A DNA stretch of 64,000 nt from Geomonas anaerohicana (GCF_016458305.1 NZ_JAEMHL010000003.1:558001-622000), one strand, 5' to 3'; positions 33,230 through 42,318 are shown, counted from the first letter of the stretch. Program-made: numbers and translations. Notes: generated from the sequence alone by a model not told the origin.

Positions 33230-34132
33230 TTACACCCCGAGTATCACCCCTTCGAGCAGGCCGGAGTCGCTCACCTTGAAGGTCTCGAAGCCGAAGACCC
33301 GCATCGTGGTCAGAACGACCAACATCCCGGCGATGATCAGGTCCTCGCGTCCCGGTTCCAGGCCGGGAACCTTGAGGCGCTCCTCGGGAGTGAGCGGCAG
33401 CAGCCGGTCGAACATCGCGGCTACCTTTGCCAGCGGGATGGTGTGGTTGTTGACCTTCTTGTAGTCGTAATCGGTCATGCCGATGTCTATGGCCGCGAGA
33501 GTGGTGGCGGTGCCCGCGGTCCCGACGAGGGTCGAGGCCGAGAAACGGGCTGCAAGCCCCTCCCCTGCCAGTTCGCCCCGCAACGCGGTCAACTCGCGCC
33601 GGATCTTGTCTTCCATCTCCGCCACCCCGACCTTGCCTTCGGTGAGGCGCACCACGCCTATGGGGAGGCTCCTGGAGAAAAGCGGTTTTTGCTCGGCAGC
33701 CAGGGTGTACTCGGTGCTCCCGCCTCCGACGTCGAAGACGGCCAGGTCCTCGTCCTTGTTGTCAAGGATCGACGCGACCCCCCTCAGTGTCAGTAACGCC
33801 TCTTCGTTGCCGTCGATGATCTCCAGGGCGATGCCGGTCTGCTCCAGGACGCGCCTGCAGAATTCGGCGCCGTTTTTGGCGTCGCGCACGGCAGACGTGG
33901 CCACCGCGCGCAGCCGTACCACGCCGTGGCTTGCCATGTCGGCGGAAAACTCCTTCAGCGCGGTCAGCGATCTCTCCTGCGCCTCCGGAGAAAGTCCGGT
34001 CTCACGGGTGAAGCCGCCGCCCAGCCTGGTGATGATGCGCTTCAAAAGCACCTGGTGGTACGGGTCGCGGGTGGCAATCTGAAGCCGGGCGGTGTTGGTG
34101 CCGAGGTCGATGGCGGCTACCTTGTCTGTCAT
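33230..34132 (-). CDS. ppx: Exopolyphosphatase / pppGpp phosphohydrolase family protein
   Basis: The 300-residue protein has the acetate-kinase/hsp70-like fold of Ppx/GppA: AAIDLGTNTARLQIA at the N-terminus (phosphate-1 motif), TSAVRDAKNGAEF, a GGGSTEYTL phosphate-2 motif and GTAGTATTLAAID. It probably releases phosphate from polyphosphate or hydrolyses pppGpp; at 300 residues it lacks the C-terminal HD-like domains of E. coli Ppx, like many delta- and epsilonproteobacterial members. The ATG at 34132 overlaps the stop of the upstream Na/Pi transporter gene (ATGA), which shows translational coupling and supports a phosphate role. Confidence 0.88.
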   Translation of the reverse strand: MTDKVAAIDLGTNTARLQIATRDPYHQVLLKRIITRLGGGFTRETGLSPEAQERSLTALKEFSADMASHGVVRLRAVATSAVRDAKNGAEFCRRVLEQTGIALEIIDGNEEALLTLRGVASILDNKDEDLAVFDVGGGSTEYTLAAEQKPLFSRSLPIGVVRLTEGKVGVAEMEDKIRRELTALRGELAGEGLAARFSASTLVGTAGTATTLAAIDIGMTDYDYKKVNNHTIPLAKVAAMFDRLLPLTPEERLKVPGLEPGREDLIIAGMLVVLTTMRVFGFETFKVSDSGLLEGVILGV

Positions 34133-35799
34133 GGGGTGAGTCCTTTTCTTTGGGCGATTATGGAGAAGCAGAGCTGCGAGATCTTCGAGAAACTGACGAT
34201 GATGTCCCCGAATAACAGCCCCGCTACGATGTTGCATTTACCGCTTTTGAGACGGCGCAGGTGGCTTGCCTGCAGTTCGCTCTCCAGCGAGGCGATTTCC
34301 AGCTTGAGATTGGTGACGTCCGGGACCTCGTCCCCTTTCAGGGCGGCCTCGCACTGGGCCACCACCTCCCCCACCTTGGCCGCGACGCGCTTCAGTTCTT
34401 CCATGGCGCTGGCAGAAAACCTGAGCCGCTCTTCCTTCTTGCGCATCAGGTAGTTGAGGATGGCCTCGGCCTGGTCCCCGACCTGCTCGATCTCGTTTAC
34501 CAGTTCCAGCATGGTCGGTATCTCGACGGCCCGATCCAGGGAGAGCGTCTCCCGGGAAAGCGCCACCAGGAACTGGGACATGTCGCGGTGCAGCACGTCG
34601 AGCACCACCTCCTTGTCCCGCACGGCAGCGGCGACCTTGGGGTTGAAGCCGTCGAACTGGGACACCAGTTCCGCGTACATGGCAGCCGCGATCCCGCCCA
34701 TCCGGGCCAGTTCGTTCCAGGCCTGCACCAGGGCGATGGTCGGGGTCTTGATGACCCGCACGTCGATGAAGCGCGGACGCGGCTCGCTCTCGGAGCGCCT
34801 GGTCGGCAGCAGCGTCTCCGCGGAACGGGCGAAGAAGCCGATGGTGGGGAGGAACATGAACAGGGAGGCCACGGTGAAGACGGTGTGGGCGTTGGCCAGG
34901 TGCCGGGCGATATGGGGGCGCAGCGCCTGCACCACGGCTTCCGGTGGCGCACCGCGGTGCAAGAGGGAGAGGTCGCCGGGCGACACCAGCGCCACGACCT
35001 TCAGGAACCAGGGGAAGAAGATGAGCGCCAGGGAGATGGCGACCAGGCTGATGCCGAGGTAGATGACCACGGCGCGCTTGGCGGTCTGGGTGCCGCCGAT
35101 GGAGGCGATGAGCGGGATCAGGGCGGCCCCGGCCACCTCGCCGATCACCATGGCGATGGCGGCATCGTAGGAGAGGACCCCGGCCGAGGCGAGCGCGATC
35201 ACGATCCCGAGCGTCGCGCTCCCCGACTGTACCAGGAAGGTAAGCAGTGCGCCGAGCAGCACCGCGACCAGGCGCAGCGAGGGGAGCCCCTGGTGCAGCC
35301 CGGCAATGATGGCGCTTTCGCTGAGCGGCAGGCAGGCCCCTTCCAGGATGGAGAGTCCGAAAAATACCAGGCCGATGCCCAGAAGCATCCCCCCCGCGTC
35401 GGCAAGCTTGCGCCGGTGCGAGAAGAAGTTGAGGAAGACGCCGATGGTAATGGCGGGAAGTGCCAGCGCCGAGACGCGGAAGGCGATGAACTGTATGGCG
35501 AGGGTGGTGCCGATACCGGTGCCGAGCAGCACGCCCAGGGCCTGGTACAGGGAGAGGAGGCCGGCGTTGACGAAGCCCACGACGAGCACCGAGGCCGCGG
35601 AGCCGGATTGGAGGATGGAGGCGAGGCAGCTGCCGATCAGGGGGGCGGCGAGGCGGTTTCCGGTGGTCCGCTCCAGCACGCGGCGCAGGCGCTCCCCGGT
35701 GACCTTCTGCAGCCCCTCGGACATGGTGCGCATGCCGAGAATGAAGAGCGCAAGGCCGCCGAGAGCTTCGACGATATAGGACCAAGAGGTGGGAAACAT
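34129..35799 (-). CDS. Na/Pi-cotransporter family protein with PhoU-like C-terminal domain
   Basis: The 556-residue membrane protein has two inverted Na/Pi-cotransporter repeats in the first 310 residues with the QSGSAAS and QSGSATLG signature loops (about 63 and 190), several hydrophobic helices between them, and a cytoplasmic PhoU-like helical domain in the last 200 residues. By analogy with NptA/YjbB it moves inorganic phosphate with sodium, perhaps exporting it. Gene coupling to ppx (4-base overlap) suggests that the two handle phosphate from polyphosphate. The start at 35799 has no strong Shine-Dalgarno. Confidence 0.88.
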   Translation of the reverse strand: MFPTSWSYIVEALGGLALFILGMRTMSEGLQKVTGERLRRVLERTTGNRLAAPLIGSCLASILQSGSAASVLVVGFVNAGLLSLYQALGVLLGTGIGTTLAIQFIAFRVSALALPAITIGVFLNFFSHRRKLADAGGMLLGIGLVFFGLSILEGACLPLSESAIIAGLHQGLPSLRLVAVLLGALLTFLVQSGSATLGIVIALASAGVLSYDAAIAMVIGEVAGAALIPLIASIGGTQTAKRAVVIYLGISLVAISLALIFFPWFLKVVALVSPGDLSLLHRGAPPEAVVQALRPHIARHLANAHTVFTVASLFMFLPTIGFFARSAETLLPTRRSESEPRPRFIDVRVIKTPTIALVQAWNELARMGGIAAAMYAELVSQFDGFNPKVAAAVRDKEVVLDVLHRDMSQFLVALSRETLSLDRAVEIPTMLELVNEIEQVGDQAEAILNYLMRKKEERLRFSASAMEELKRVAAKVGEVVAQCEAALKGDEVPDVTNLKLEIASLESELQASHLRRLKSGKCNIVAGLLFGDIIVSFSKISQLCFSIIAQRKGLTP

Positions 35800-35929
35800 G
35801 GTAAGGCCAGTCCAGCAGGTTAAGGCTAAAGACGCTTCGTGAATAATGGGCGCCCGCAGACCTTGGCGGCCGGCGGGCGCAGTGGTGGTGTCGAAAGTCG
35901 GTTACTTCCGTGACTACAAAGGGGGAAAG

Positions 35930-36205
35930 TTAGCCGGAGACCTTCTCCTTGAGTTCCTTGCCGACCTTGAAGAAGGGCAACTTCTTCGCCTTGACGGAGA
36001 TGGACTCGCCCGTCTTGGGGTTCCTGCCGGTATAGGCGTCGTACTCCTTCACGACGAAACTGCCGAAGCCCCTGATCTCGATCCGGTCACCGGAAAGGAG
36101 GGCCTCGGTCATCGAGGCGAAGACGGCGTTGACCACTTCCTCCGCCTTCTTGAAGGAGAGCGTCTTTTTAGCTGCGAGAGATTCAATGAGTTCTGATTTG
36201 TTCAT
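35930..36205 (-). CDS. HU/IHF-family DNA-binding protein
   Basis: A 91-residue histone-like protein opens with MNKSELIESLAAKKTLSFKKAEEVVN and contains the DNA-binding arm GRNPKTGESISVKAKKLPFFKVGKEL, with the proline that intercalates into bent DNA. The pattern is closer to IHF-beta than to HU, but HU cannot be excluded. The ATG at 36205 follows CGGAGG. IHF-type bending is often needed between enhancer-binding proteins and sigma-54 promoters, several of which occur in this window. Confidence 0.9.
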   Translation of the reverse strand: MNKSELIESLAAKKTLSFKKAEEVVNAVFASMTEALLSGDRIEIRGFGSFVVKEYDAYTGRNPKTGESISVKAKKLPFFKVGKELKEKVSG

Positions 36206-36231
36206 TGTCCACCTCCGGAAACCAGCTTCTT

Positions 36232-37308
36232 TTAACAACATCCCTTTAAATATTTTTTGGTCAGGTACTTCACGTCGTCGCTGCGCCCCTGGCGGTTCAG
36301 GATCGGGATCATCCGCTCGGCAGCCGCCTTGGCCATGCTCGGGTGCTCCAGCGACTTGGTCCACAGCTCCATGGCCCGGTCGACGTCGCCTATGGTCTCG
36401 TGCAACTCGCCCAGCATGAACTGGGCCTGGTCCGGGAGGATATCCAGTTCCAGCATTTTCTGCACGGTGGCGATCGCCTGCGGGTAGCGCCCTCCGCCGG
36501 CAAACAAATGAACGAGTGCCAAATAGACGGCTGCGTTTTGCGGATTGAGCGCCAATGCTCGATTCAGGAGCGTCTCGCTCTCATGAATTTGCCCCGCACG
36601 GAACATTATAAGTGCCACTTCGTATAATACAATGTCATTTTCACCAGATAACAACATTTCTTGCAAAATGGGGAACGCATCGCGGTCATTGCCGTCATGA
36701 ATCATGAGGTACGCCTTGGCGAACTTGGGGCCGAGTTCGGCGTAGCGGCCGGGGAGGTCACCGGGGAGCGGCTGGACCATGAGGAAGAACTGGTCTTCCT
36801 CGGACATGCTCATTTCCATGGGAGCCGGCTCCTCGTGGTGGTGGTCGCCGTGCCCTTTGCAGGTGGTGCAGGAACCGCCGCTGTGCGGCTTGTAATTGCC
36901 TGCACCAGCAGGTGCAGCGGCGGGTTTGCCGGCAGCGGCGGCGGGCTTGGCCGCTGCAGCCTGGGCTTCGGGCTGTTCCAGCTTGGCGGCCTCGGCATGG
37001 GCACGCGCCTTGAGGCCGGGATCGGCAGCGAGGTCGGCGGCAAGGCAGAAGTGGTCGTAGGCCTTCTGCATCTCACCGGCGCGCAGGGCGTGTTCGCCCT
37101 CCTGCAGGTTCAGCTCGCCCAGGTGGTTGCAGGCCTGGTCCAGGCCCTGACGGATGGCAGCCGCTTCGTGGGAGGCTTCTGCGGGGCACAGCTTCAGCGC
37201 CTCCTCGAAGTCCATGCGCGCGTCGGCATAACGCTCAGCGGCGAGGTGCTTGGCACCCTGGTTCTGGTAGTGACGAAAATCCTTCTTGCCGAACAGTCCG
37301 AAAAACAT
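36232..37308 (-). CDS. Tetratricopeptide-repeat protein with a Cys/His-rich linker
   Basis: A soluble 358-residue protein. TPR-like helices occupy the N-terminal 115 residues (HYQNQGAKHLAAERYADARMDFEEAL) and the C-terminal 190 residues. Between them is an Ala/Pro-rich linker, then CTTCKGHGDHHHEEP (about 143-157), which could bind a metal ion. It ends with GCC. No catalytic motif is seen; TPRs mediate protein contacts. CGGAGG lies before the ATG. It lies between the HU/IHF and RlmD genes on the same strand with short gaps, so co-transcription is likely. Confidence 0.85.
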   Translation of the reverse strand: MFFGLFGKKDFRHYQNQGAKHLAAERYADARMDFEEALKLCPAEASHEAAAIRQGLDQACNHLGELNLQEGEHALRAGEMQKAYDHFCLAADLAADPGLKARAHAEAAKLEQPEAQAAAAKPAAAAGKPAAAPAGAGNYKPHSGGSCTTCKGHGDHHHEEPAPMEMSMSEEDQFFLMVQPLPGDLPGRYAELGPKFAKAYLMIHDGNDRDAFPILQEMLLSGENDIVLYEVALIMFRAGQIHESETLLNRALALNPQNAAVYLALVHLFAGGGRYPQAIATVQKMLELDILPDQAQFMLGELHETIGDVDRAMELWTKSLEHPSMAKAAAERMIPILNRQGRSDDVKYLTKKYLKGCC

Positions 37309-37333
37309 GCAGCCTCCGATAGGTGGATTGAAT

Positions 37334-38647
37334 TTATATACGCACCAGTTCCGTGACGCTCTCCAGGTGGTAGGTCTGCGGGAACATGTCCACCGGTTGT
37401 GAGCGGGTCACCTGGTACCCGTTATTGCAAAGTGAAGCGAGATCGCGGGCCAGCGTGGCCGGATCACAGGAAACATAGATGATTTTCTGCGGCGCCAGCC
37501 CTGCCAGTTCGGCGGCGGCCTCGGCCCCGCCACGCGGCGGGTCGAGCACCACCAGGTCGAAGCGTTCCTTGCGTTTTACCAGCCTGCGGACGGCCTGCGC
37601 CGCGTCGCTCACCTGGAAGGTGGCGTTTACGATGCCGTTATGCTCCGCGTTGGCCACCGCGTCGGCGATGGAGGGACCGTACCCCTCGATCCCCAGCACC
37701 TGCGCAGCGTTCAGCGCCAGCGGCAGCGAGAGGTTGCCGTTGCCGCAGTACAGATCGAGCACCCGCTCCTGCCCGGTCAGCTCCGCCCATGCGCAGGCGG
37801 TGCGGATCAACTCCAGGTTCTGCCGGTAGTTGACCTGGGAGAAGCCGCCCCGCCCGAAGCGAAGCTCAAGATCCCTGGAGCCGGGCGTAATTTCGGCGGG
37901 GACCCGGTAGGTCAACGCGTCGATGCCGAAGGCCCGCTCCAGTTCCCCCTTGCGCCCGGCGGATACGAAGACACCGGCAACGGAAGGAAGCCGGGCCCGG
38001 TCCCGGGCCAGACGCTCGACCAGGGCGTTACCCCCTCCCCTGCTGTGCACGATGGCGATCCCCTGGCCGTCGTCCCCGATGGAGAGGTCGACCTGGTGGA
38101 TCCATTCCAACTGCGGCAGCGTCGGCAGGAGGGCCCGGAATTCGGCGGACATGCGGTTCAACGGCGGCTGGGCCAGCGGACAGCCGGCGCCGAAATCGAC
38201 GACGTCGTGGGAGCCGGTGCGGAAAAAACCAAGCTGCAACCGGCCGGCACGTGACGCGACCTTCACCTGGACCCGCGACCGGTAGCCGTAGTCAGCGGGC
38301 GATGCGGCAACCGGCAGCACCTTGTCCCTGGGCACCTTGCCGATGCGCGCCAGGGTATCGGCGAAGATAGCGCCTTTTTGCTGCAGCTGCTCCCGATACG
38401 GCAGAAACTGCCAGTCGCACCCGCCGCACTGGCCAAAGACCGCGCAGTTGGGGGCGATACGCAACGGCGAAGGCTCGACCAGCTCGACCAGTTCGGCTTC
38501 GACGAAAGACCGCTTCTCCTTCACCACCCGGATCCTGGCCCGGTCGCCGGGAGCGGTGAAGGGGACGAAACACGCCTTGCCGTCCACCCTGCCGAAGCCG
38601 GCACCTCCGTAACAAAGACTCTCTATGGCGACGACCGGATCAGCCAT
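37334..38647 (-). CDS. rlmD: 23S rRNA (uracil-5-)-methyltransferase, RlmD/RumA type
   Basis: The 437-residue protein has a TRAM RNA-binding domain at about 5-60, an iron-sulfur motif CAVFGQCGGC (C-x5-C-x2-C, with a fourth Cys in AGCPLAQP), and a Rossmann methyltransferase domain with VLDLYCGNGNLSLPLA. The catalytic-cysteine region YVSCDPATLARDL is the RumA family signature. It methylates U1939-type positions in 23S rRNA or related uridines. The ATG at 38647 is favoured over one eight codons earlier because the family starts here; it overlaps the previous gene by 8 bases. Confidence 0.9.
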   Translation of the reverse strand: MADPVVAIESLCYGGAGFGRVDGKACFVPFTAPGDRARIRVVKEKRSFVEAELVELVEPSPLRIAPNCAVFGQCGGCDWQFLPYREQLQQKGAIFADTLARIGKVPRDKVLPVAASPADYGYRSRVQVKVASRAGRLQLGFFRTGSHDVVDFGAGCPLAQPPLNRMSAEFRALLPTLPQLEWIHQVDLSIGDDGQGIAIVHSRGGGNALVERLARDRARLPSVAGVFVSAGRKGELERAFGIDALTYRVPAEITPGSRDLELRFGRGGFSQVNYRQNLELIRTACAWAELTGQERVLDLYCGNGNLSLPLALNAAQVLGIEGYGPSIADAVANAEHNGIVNATFQVSDAAQAVRRLVKRKERFDLVVLDPPRGGAEAAAELAGLAPQKIIYVSCDPATLARDLASLCNNGYQVTRSQPVDMFPQTYHLESVTELVRI

Positions 38648-39032
38648 GCATACCGCGCGGCACGAATGCACTCCTGCGCCCGCCGGCGCGGGTCAGTTCG
38701 GACTGGACCAGCTTCTTCGGAAAGGCCGGCGTATTGAAATAGCCCAGGGAATGGGCGGCAAAGTCGGCCACGACCCGCTCCACGGTCTGATCGATAGAGA
38801 GCGTAGGGACCCCCTGGTGCTCTATCTCTTTCTTATAGACCACGCTGCCCCCGAGCAGTTTGCGGGCGGCCTGGTGGGATTCTTCGTCCGGGAAAAGATC
38901 GGGCGTGAGCGGAACTTCACAGCAGATCTGTATGCGGACCTGGTGATAGTCGCCGAAATAGCGGCGGGTGGCATCGAAGAAGCGAACGGTGAGACCGTTG
39001 GACAGCGGGATCTCCCTGATCAGTTTTTGCAT
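38640..39032 (-). CDS. Conserved protein of unknown function, coupled to rlmD
   Basis: A 130-residue soluble protein with no signal peptide. Its N-terminal LSNGLTVRFFDATRRYFGDYHQVRI and C-terminal HSLGYFNTPAFPKKLVQSELTRAGGRRSAF look structured and ordinary for a cytosolic protein. I do not recognise the family. It ends inside the start of the rlmD gene (8-base overlap), so the two are probably co-translated, which hints at a role linked to RNA or translation. The start at 39032 has a plausible AAGGAG about 8 bases upstream. Confidence 0.7.
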   Translation of the reverse strand: MQKLIREIPLSNGLTVRFFDATRRYFGDYHQVRIQICCEVPLTPDLFPDEESHQAARKLLGGSVVYKKEIEHQGVPTLSIDQTVERVVADFAAHSLGYFNTPAFPKKLVQSELTRAGGRRSAFVPRGMHG

Positions 39033-39212
39033 GTAACGTCGGTACTCCTTGGAAAATTCTGGTCATTTTTTTAGCATGTTATGGGAGTTCTGTAAATAGC
39101 GATGATATCGAAGGGAAAAAGGCAGTGACAGCGAAATGCAGCTTGCTTTTTGCAGTAAAAATTTGTAGACTCACAGATTGTTAAAAGATGCCACAAACTC
39201 CCAGGAGCAAAA

Positions 39213-39431
39213 ATGAGCAAGGAAGAAGCAATTGAAGTAGAAGGGACGGTCATCGAGCCGCTTCCCAACGCGATGTTCAAGGTGAAGCTGGAAAACGACC
39301 ACATGGTGCTGGCGCACATATCCGGCAAGATGAGGAAGTTTTTCATCAAGATCCTGCCTGGCGACAAGGTCACCGTGGAGCTCTCTCCCTACGACCTCAG
39401 CCGCGGCCGCATCACCTATCGCGCCAAATAA
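39213..39431 (+). CDS. infA: Translation initiation factor IF-1
   Basis: The 72-residue S1-type OB-fold protein has [56 protein letters not shown], which is the complete IF-1 signature. It binds the ribosomal A site during initiation. AGGAG lies 7 bases before the ATG. It is divergent from the gene at 38640, with a 180-base gap, and precedes the elongation factor P gene by 159 bases on the same strand. Confidence 0.98.
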   Translation: MSKEEAIEVEGTVIEPLPNAMFKVKLENDHMVLAHISGKMRKFFIKILPGDKVTVELSPYDLSRGRITYRAK

Positions 39432-39590
39432 TACCCTTCCCCGTACGTCACCGGCGTCTGTCCCTGCCACCCTCAGCATCGCTGCAAGGCACATACGGAT
39501 AACATAGGACCCAATACCGGTTTAGCTGCGTGCCCTGCGCGCAGCACACTGAACCTTTATTCAATCTCACTGTAAGAAGAGGAAGAACCC

Positions 39591-40154
39591 ATGTACACTG
39601 CAGCCGATCTGAGAAAAGGCTTGAAGATCACCATCGACAACGAGCCTTACATCATCACCCACTTCGACTTCGCCAAGCCGGGCAAAGGGCAGGCCCTTTA
39701 CCGCACCAAGATGAAGAACATGATCACCGGCTCCACCCTGGACCGCACCTACCGCTCCGGCGAGACCTTCGAGCCCGCCAACCTGGAAGACCGCGTGATG
39801 CAGTACCTCTATAAGGAAGACGATCACTACTGCTTCATGGACAACACCACCTTCGAGCAGATCCACATCAGCGAAGATGCCATGGGCGACGCCAAGAACT
39901 ACCTGATCGACAACCTCCAGGTGGACGTGCTCCTGTTCAGGGAGAAGGCGATCGGCGTGGACGTGCCCAACTTCGTCAACCTGCGCGTCGTGCAGACCGA
40001 CCCCTGGGTCAAGGGCGACACCTCCGGCAGCGACTCCAAGCCCGCTACCGTCGAGACCGGCTACGTCCTGCGCGTGCCGCCGTTCATCGAGGAGGGCGAA
40101 CTGATCACCATCGACACCCGTACCGGCGAGTACTCCACCAGGGTCAAGGGGTAA
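39591..40154 (+). CDS. efp: Elongation factor P
   Basis: The 187-residue three-domain protein stimulates peptide-bond formation at polyproline stretches. The loop FAKPGKGQALYR carries the lysine (about residue 34) that is beta-lysylated in EpmA-type organisms. The C-terminal domain ends with the EF-P signature GELITIDTRTGEYSTRV. The next gene is EpmA, two bases away, which agrees with a Lys-type rather than Arg-type EF-P. Polyproline-rich targets such as the Ala/Pro-rich proteins in this window may depend on it. Confidence 0.98.
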   Translation: MYTAADLRKGLKITIDNEPYIITHFDFAKPGKGQALYRTKMKNMITGSTLDRTYRSGETFEPANLEDRVMQYLYKEDDHYCFMDNTTFEQIHISEDAMGDAKNYLIDNLQVDVLLFREKAIGVDVPNFVNLRVVQTDPWVKGDTSGSDSKPATVETGYVLRVPPFIEEGELITIDTRTGEYSTRVKG

Positions 40155-40156
40155 TC

Positions 40157-41068
40157 ATGTCGGGAAGTTGGCCACTGGCCAGGCGCTCTCAAGCCCTGGC
40201 CCGGCGTGGCGCGATCTTCACCAGGATCAGGATGTTTTTTCAGGAAAAGGGGTATCTCGAAGTCGAGACCCCTTTTCGCATTCCTGCTCCCGCCCCCGAG
40301 GCGCAGATCGATGCCATACCCAGCGACGGCTGGTTTCTGCAGACCTCGCCCGAGCTCTGCATGAAGCGCCTTTTGGCCGCAGGCTACCCCCGTATCTTCC
40401 AGATCTGCCGCTGCTGGCGCGCCGGCGAACGCGGCACCCGCCACCTGAGCGAGTTCACCATGCTCGAGTGGTACCGGGCCGAGGCCGATTACCGGGTGCT
40501 GATGGACGAGACCGAGGAACTGGTGAGGAGTGCCGCCGGCGTCGACAGCATCACCTATCGCGGCACCCACATCGACCTCTCGGCACCCTGGGAACGGATC
40601 ACGGTCCGCGCCGCCTTCGAGCGCTACACCGGCACCACCGCGGAAGCAGCCCTGGCCGCTGGGACCTTCGACGAACTCATGGTCGAAGAGATCGAGCCGC
40701 GGCTGGGTATCGGCCGCCCCACCTTCATCTACGATTACCCCGCCAGTTGCTCCGCCCTCGCCCGGCTCAAGAGCGACGACCCTTCCGTCGCCGAGCGCTT
40801 CGAGCTCTACCTCGGCGGGCTGGAGATCGCCAACGCCTTCTCCGAGCTCATCGACCCGGTGGAACAGCGCTCGCGCTTCGAGGCGGAAGCCGCACAGCGG
40901 GCGGGCGACGGCAAACACGGCTATCCCATGCCGGAAAAGTTCCTGGCCGCACTGGCCGATATGCCGGAGGCCGCGGGGATCGCGCTGGGGCTCGATCGAC
41001 TGGTGATGGTGCTGCTCGACGCGCAGAGCATCGACGAGGTCGTGGCTTTCACCACCGAGGAACTTTAA
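40157..41068 (+). CDS. epmA: EF-P--(R)-beta-lysine ligase EpmA (GenX/PoxA)
   Basis: The 303-residue protein is a truncated class II lysyl-tRNA synthetase without an anticodon domain. Motif 2 is FQICRCWRAGERGTRHLSEFTMLEWYRAEADY and motif 3 is GIALGLDRLVMVLLDA. It attaches beta-lysine to the lysine of EF-P. It starts two bases after the efp stop, so they form an operon. The partner EpmB (lysine 2,3-aminomutase), which makes the beta-lysine, is not in this window. Confidence 0.95.
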   Translation: MSGSWPLARRSQALARRGAIFTRIRMFFQEKGYLEVETPFRIPAPAPEAQIDAIPSDGWFLQTSPELCMKRLLAAGYPRIFQICRCWRAGERGTRHLSEFTMLEWYRAEADYRVLMDETEELVRSAAGVDSITYRGTHIDLSAPWERITVRAAFERYTGTTAEAALAAGTFDELMVEEIEPRLGIGRPTFIYDYPASCSALARLKSDDPSVAERFELYLGGLEIANAFSELIDPVEQRSRFEAEAAQRAGDGKHGYPMPEKFLAALADMPEAAGIALGLDRLVMVLLDAQSIDEVVAFTTEEL

Positions 41069-41133
41069 ACACCCTTCCCTCACCCCAGAGTCCACCCTGC
41101 TCCTTTGCCGCTTCGTCACCTTTTCCTGCTCAA

Positions 41134-41165
41134 TCGTCAACCATTAACTCCGATTTGGTTGACAA
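41134..41165 (+). promoter_or_regulatory. BirA operator upstream of bioB
   Basis: TCGTCAACC (41134-41142) and GGTTGACAA (41157-41165) are inverted arms with a 14-base spacer, matching the bacterial BirA consensus TTGTNAACC-N14/15-GGTTNACAA. It lies 40 bases before the bioB ATG, where biotinoyl-AMP-bound BirA would repress. The birA gene is not visible here. Confidence 0.85.
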
Positions 41166-41205
41166 GCACCTCTTGCGCGTGCTAAATCACCCGCTGGAGG
41201 ATCTC

Positions 41206-42192
41206 ATGGAAAAACTCATCACTGAAATAGCAGAAAGAATCATCGCAGGCGGCTCCATCACCCAAGAGGAGGCGGTACGCCTGTCGGACGCGCAGGGCTG
41301 CGAGCTCTACGACCTGTTCCGCGCCGCCAGCCGCGTCAAGGAGCACTTCGTGGGCAACGAGGTGCACCTCTGTTCCATCATCAACGCCAAGTCCGGCCGC
41401 TGCGCCGAGAACTGCGCCTTCTGCGCCCAGTCCGCCCATCACACCACCGACGCGCCGGTGTACCCGCTGGTCCAGGAAGAGCAGATGGTTGAATGCGCCA
41501 AGACCGCGGAAACCAACGGCTCCGCCTGCTTCGGCATCATCACCAGCGGCACGACCGTCAAAGGGCAGGAACTGGAGCAGATCCTCGCCGCGCTGCGCCG
41601 CATCCGCAAGGAAACCTCCATCCTCCCCTCCTGCTCGCTCGGCATCATCGACGAAGAGACCGCGCTGAAGCTCAAGGATGCGGGGATGGACACCTACCAC
41701 CACAACCTCGAGACCGCGGAGAGCTTCTTTCCCAACATCTGCACCACCCACGAATACCGTGAAGACGTGGACACCGTCCGCGCCGTCAAGAAGGCCGGCG
41801 TCAAGGTCTGCTCCGGCGGCATCTTCGGCATGGGCGAGAGCGCGGCACAGCGCGTCGAGATGGCCTTCACACTCAAAGAACTCGACGTCGACTCCGTACC
41901 GATGAACTTCCTGAACCCGATCGAGGGGACCAGGCTCGAAGGTGCGCGCAACATCACCGCGCAGGAGTGTCTGAAAACAATCGCCATCTACCGCCTGATC
42001 CTGCCCAACAAACGGATCACCATCTGCGGCGGGCGGGAAAAGAACCTGCGCGACCTGCAGTCCTGGATCTTCTTCGCCGGCGCCAACGGCACCATGATCG
42101 GCAACTACCTCACCACCGCCGGGCGCAACGTCGACACCGATCTGACCATGTTCAGCGACCTCGGCCTCACCACGGTGATGTGCGCCCACTAA
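41206..42192 (+). CDS. bioB: Biotin synthase BioB
   Basis: BioB is the radical SAM enzyme that inserts sulfur into dethiobiotin. The 328-residue protein has CAENCAFCAQSAHH (the CxxxCxxC cluster motif plus the conserved region), YHHNLET, and GGREKNLRDLQ, where the Arg ligates the auxiliary [2Fe-2S] cluster. Its ATG at 41206 follows CTGGAGG; the reading frame is open far upstream in another gene's shadow, but the BioB family starts here. It leads bioB-bioD-bioA, all on the plus strand. Confidence 0.97.
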   Translation: MEKLITEIAERIIAGGSITQEEAVRLSDAQGCELYDLFRAASRVKEHFVGNEVHLCSIINAKSGRCAENCAFCAQSAHHTTDAPVYPLVQEEQMVECAKTAETNGSACFGIITSGTTVKGQELEQILAALRRIRKETSILPSCSLGIIDEETALKLKDAGMDTYHHNLETAESFFPNICTTHEYREDVDTVRAVKKAGVKVCSGGIFGMGESAAQRVEMAFTLKELDVDSVPMNFLNPIEGTRLEGARNITAQECLKTIAIYRLILPNKRITICGGREKNLRDLQSWIFFAGANGTMIGNYLTTAGRNVDTDLTMFSDLGLTTVMCAH

Positions 42193-42281
42193 AGGGGACT
42201 GGCTCCTTAGGCTTGGGAAGCTGGCTGGGCGGAAAGGAGCGTTCCGCTAAAGGGACAGGCACCTGACGGAGCCAGTCCCTT
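42191..42281. repeat. GGGACTGGCTCC-type inverted element between bioB and bioD
   Basis: The arms AAAGGGGACTGGCTCC (42191-42206) and GGAGCCAGTCCCTT are inverted, with GGGACAGGCACCTGAC before the right arm. It immediately follows the bioB stop and could fold in the transcript. It belongs to the family also at 20141, 57374 and 58671. Confidence 0.8.
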
Positions 42282-42318
42282 CCGCAGCAGAGCCTCATTG
42301 TATTGAAAGGAAAGAGAT

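Noticed and set aside
34261-35823. A 520-codon plus-strand open frame rich in His, Gly and Glu
   Set aside because: It is antisense to the Na/Pi transporter gene; composition reflects the complement of hydrophobic codons.
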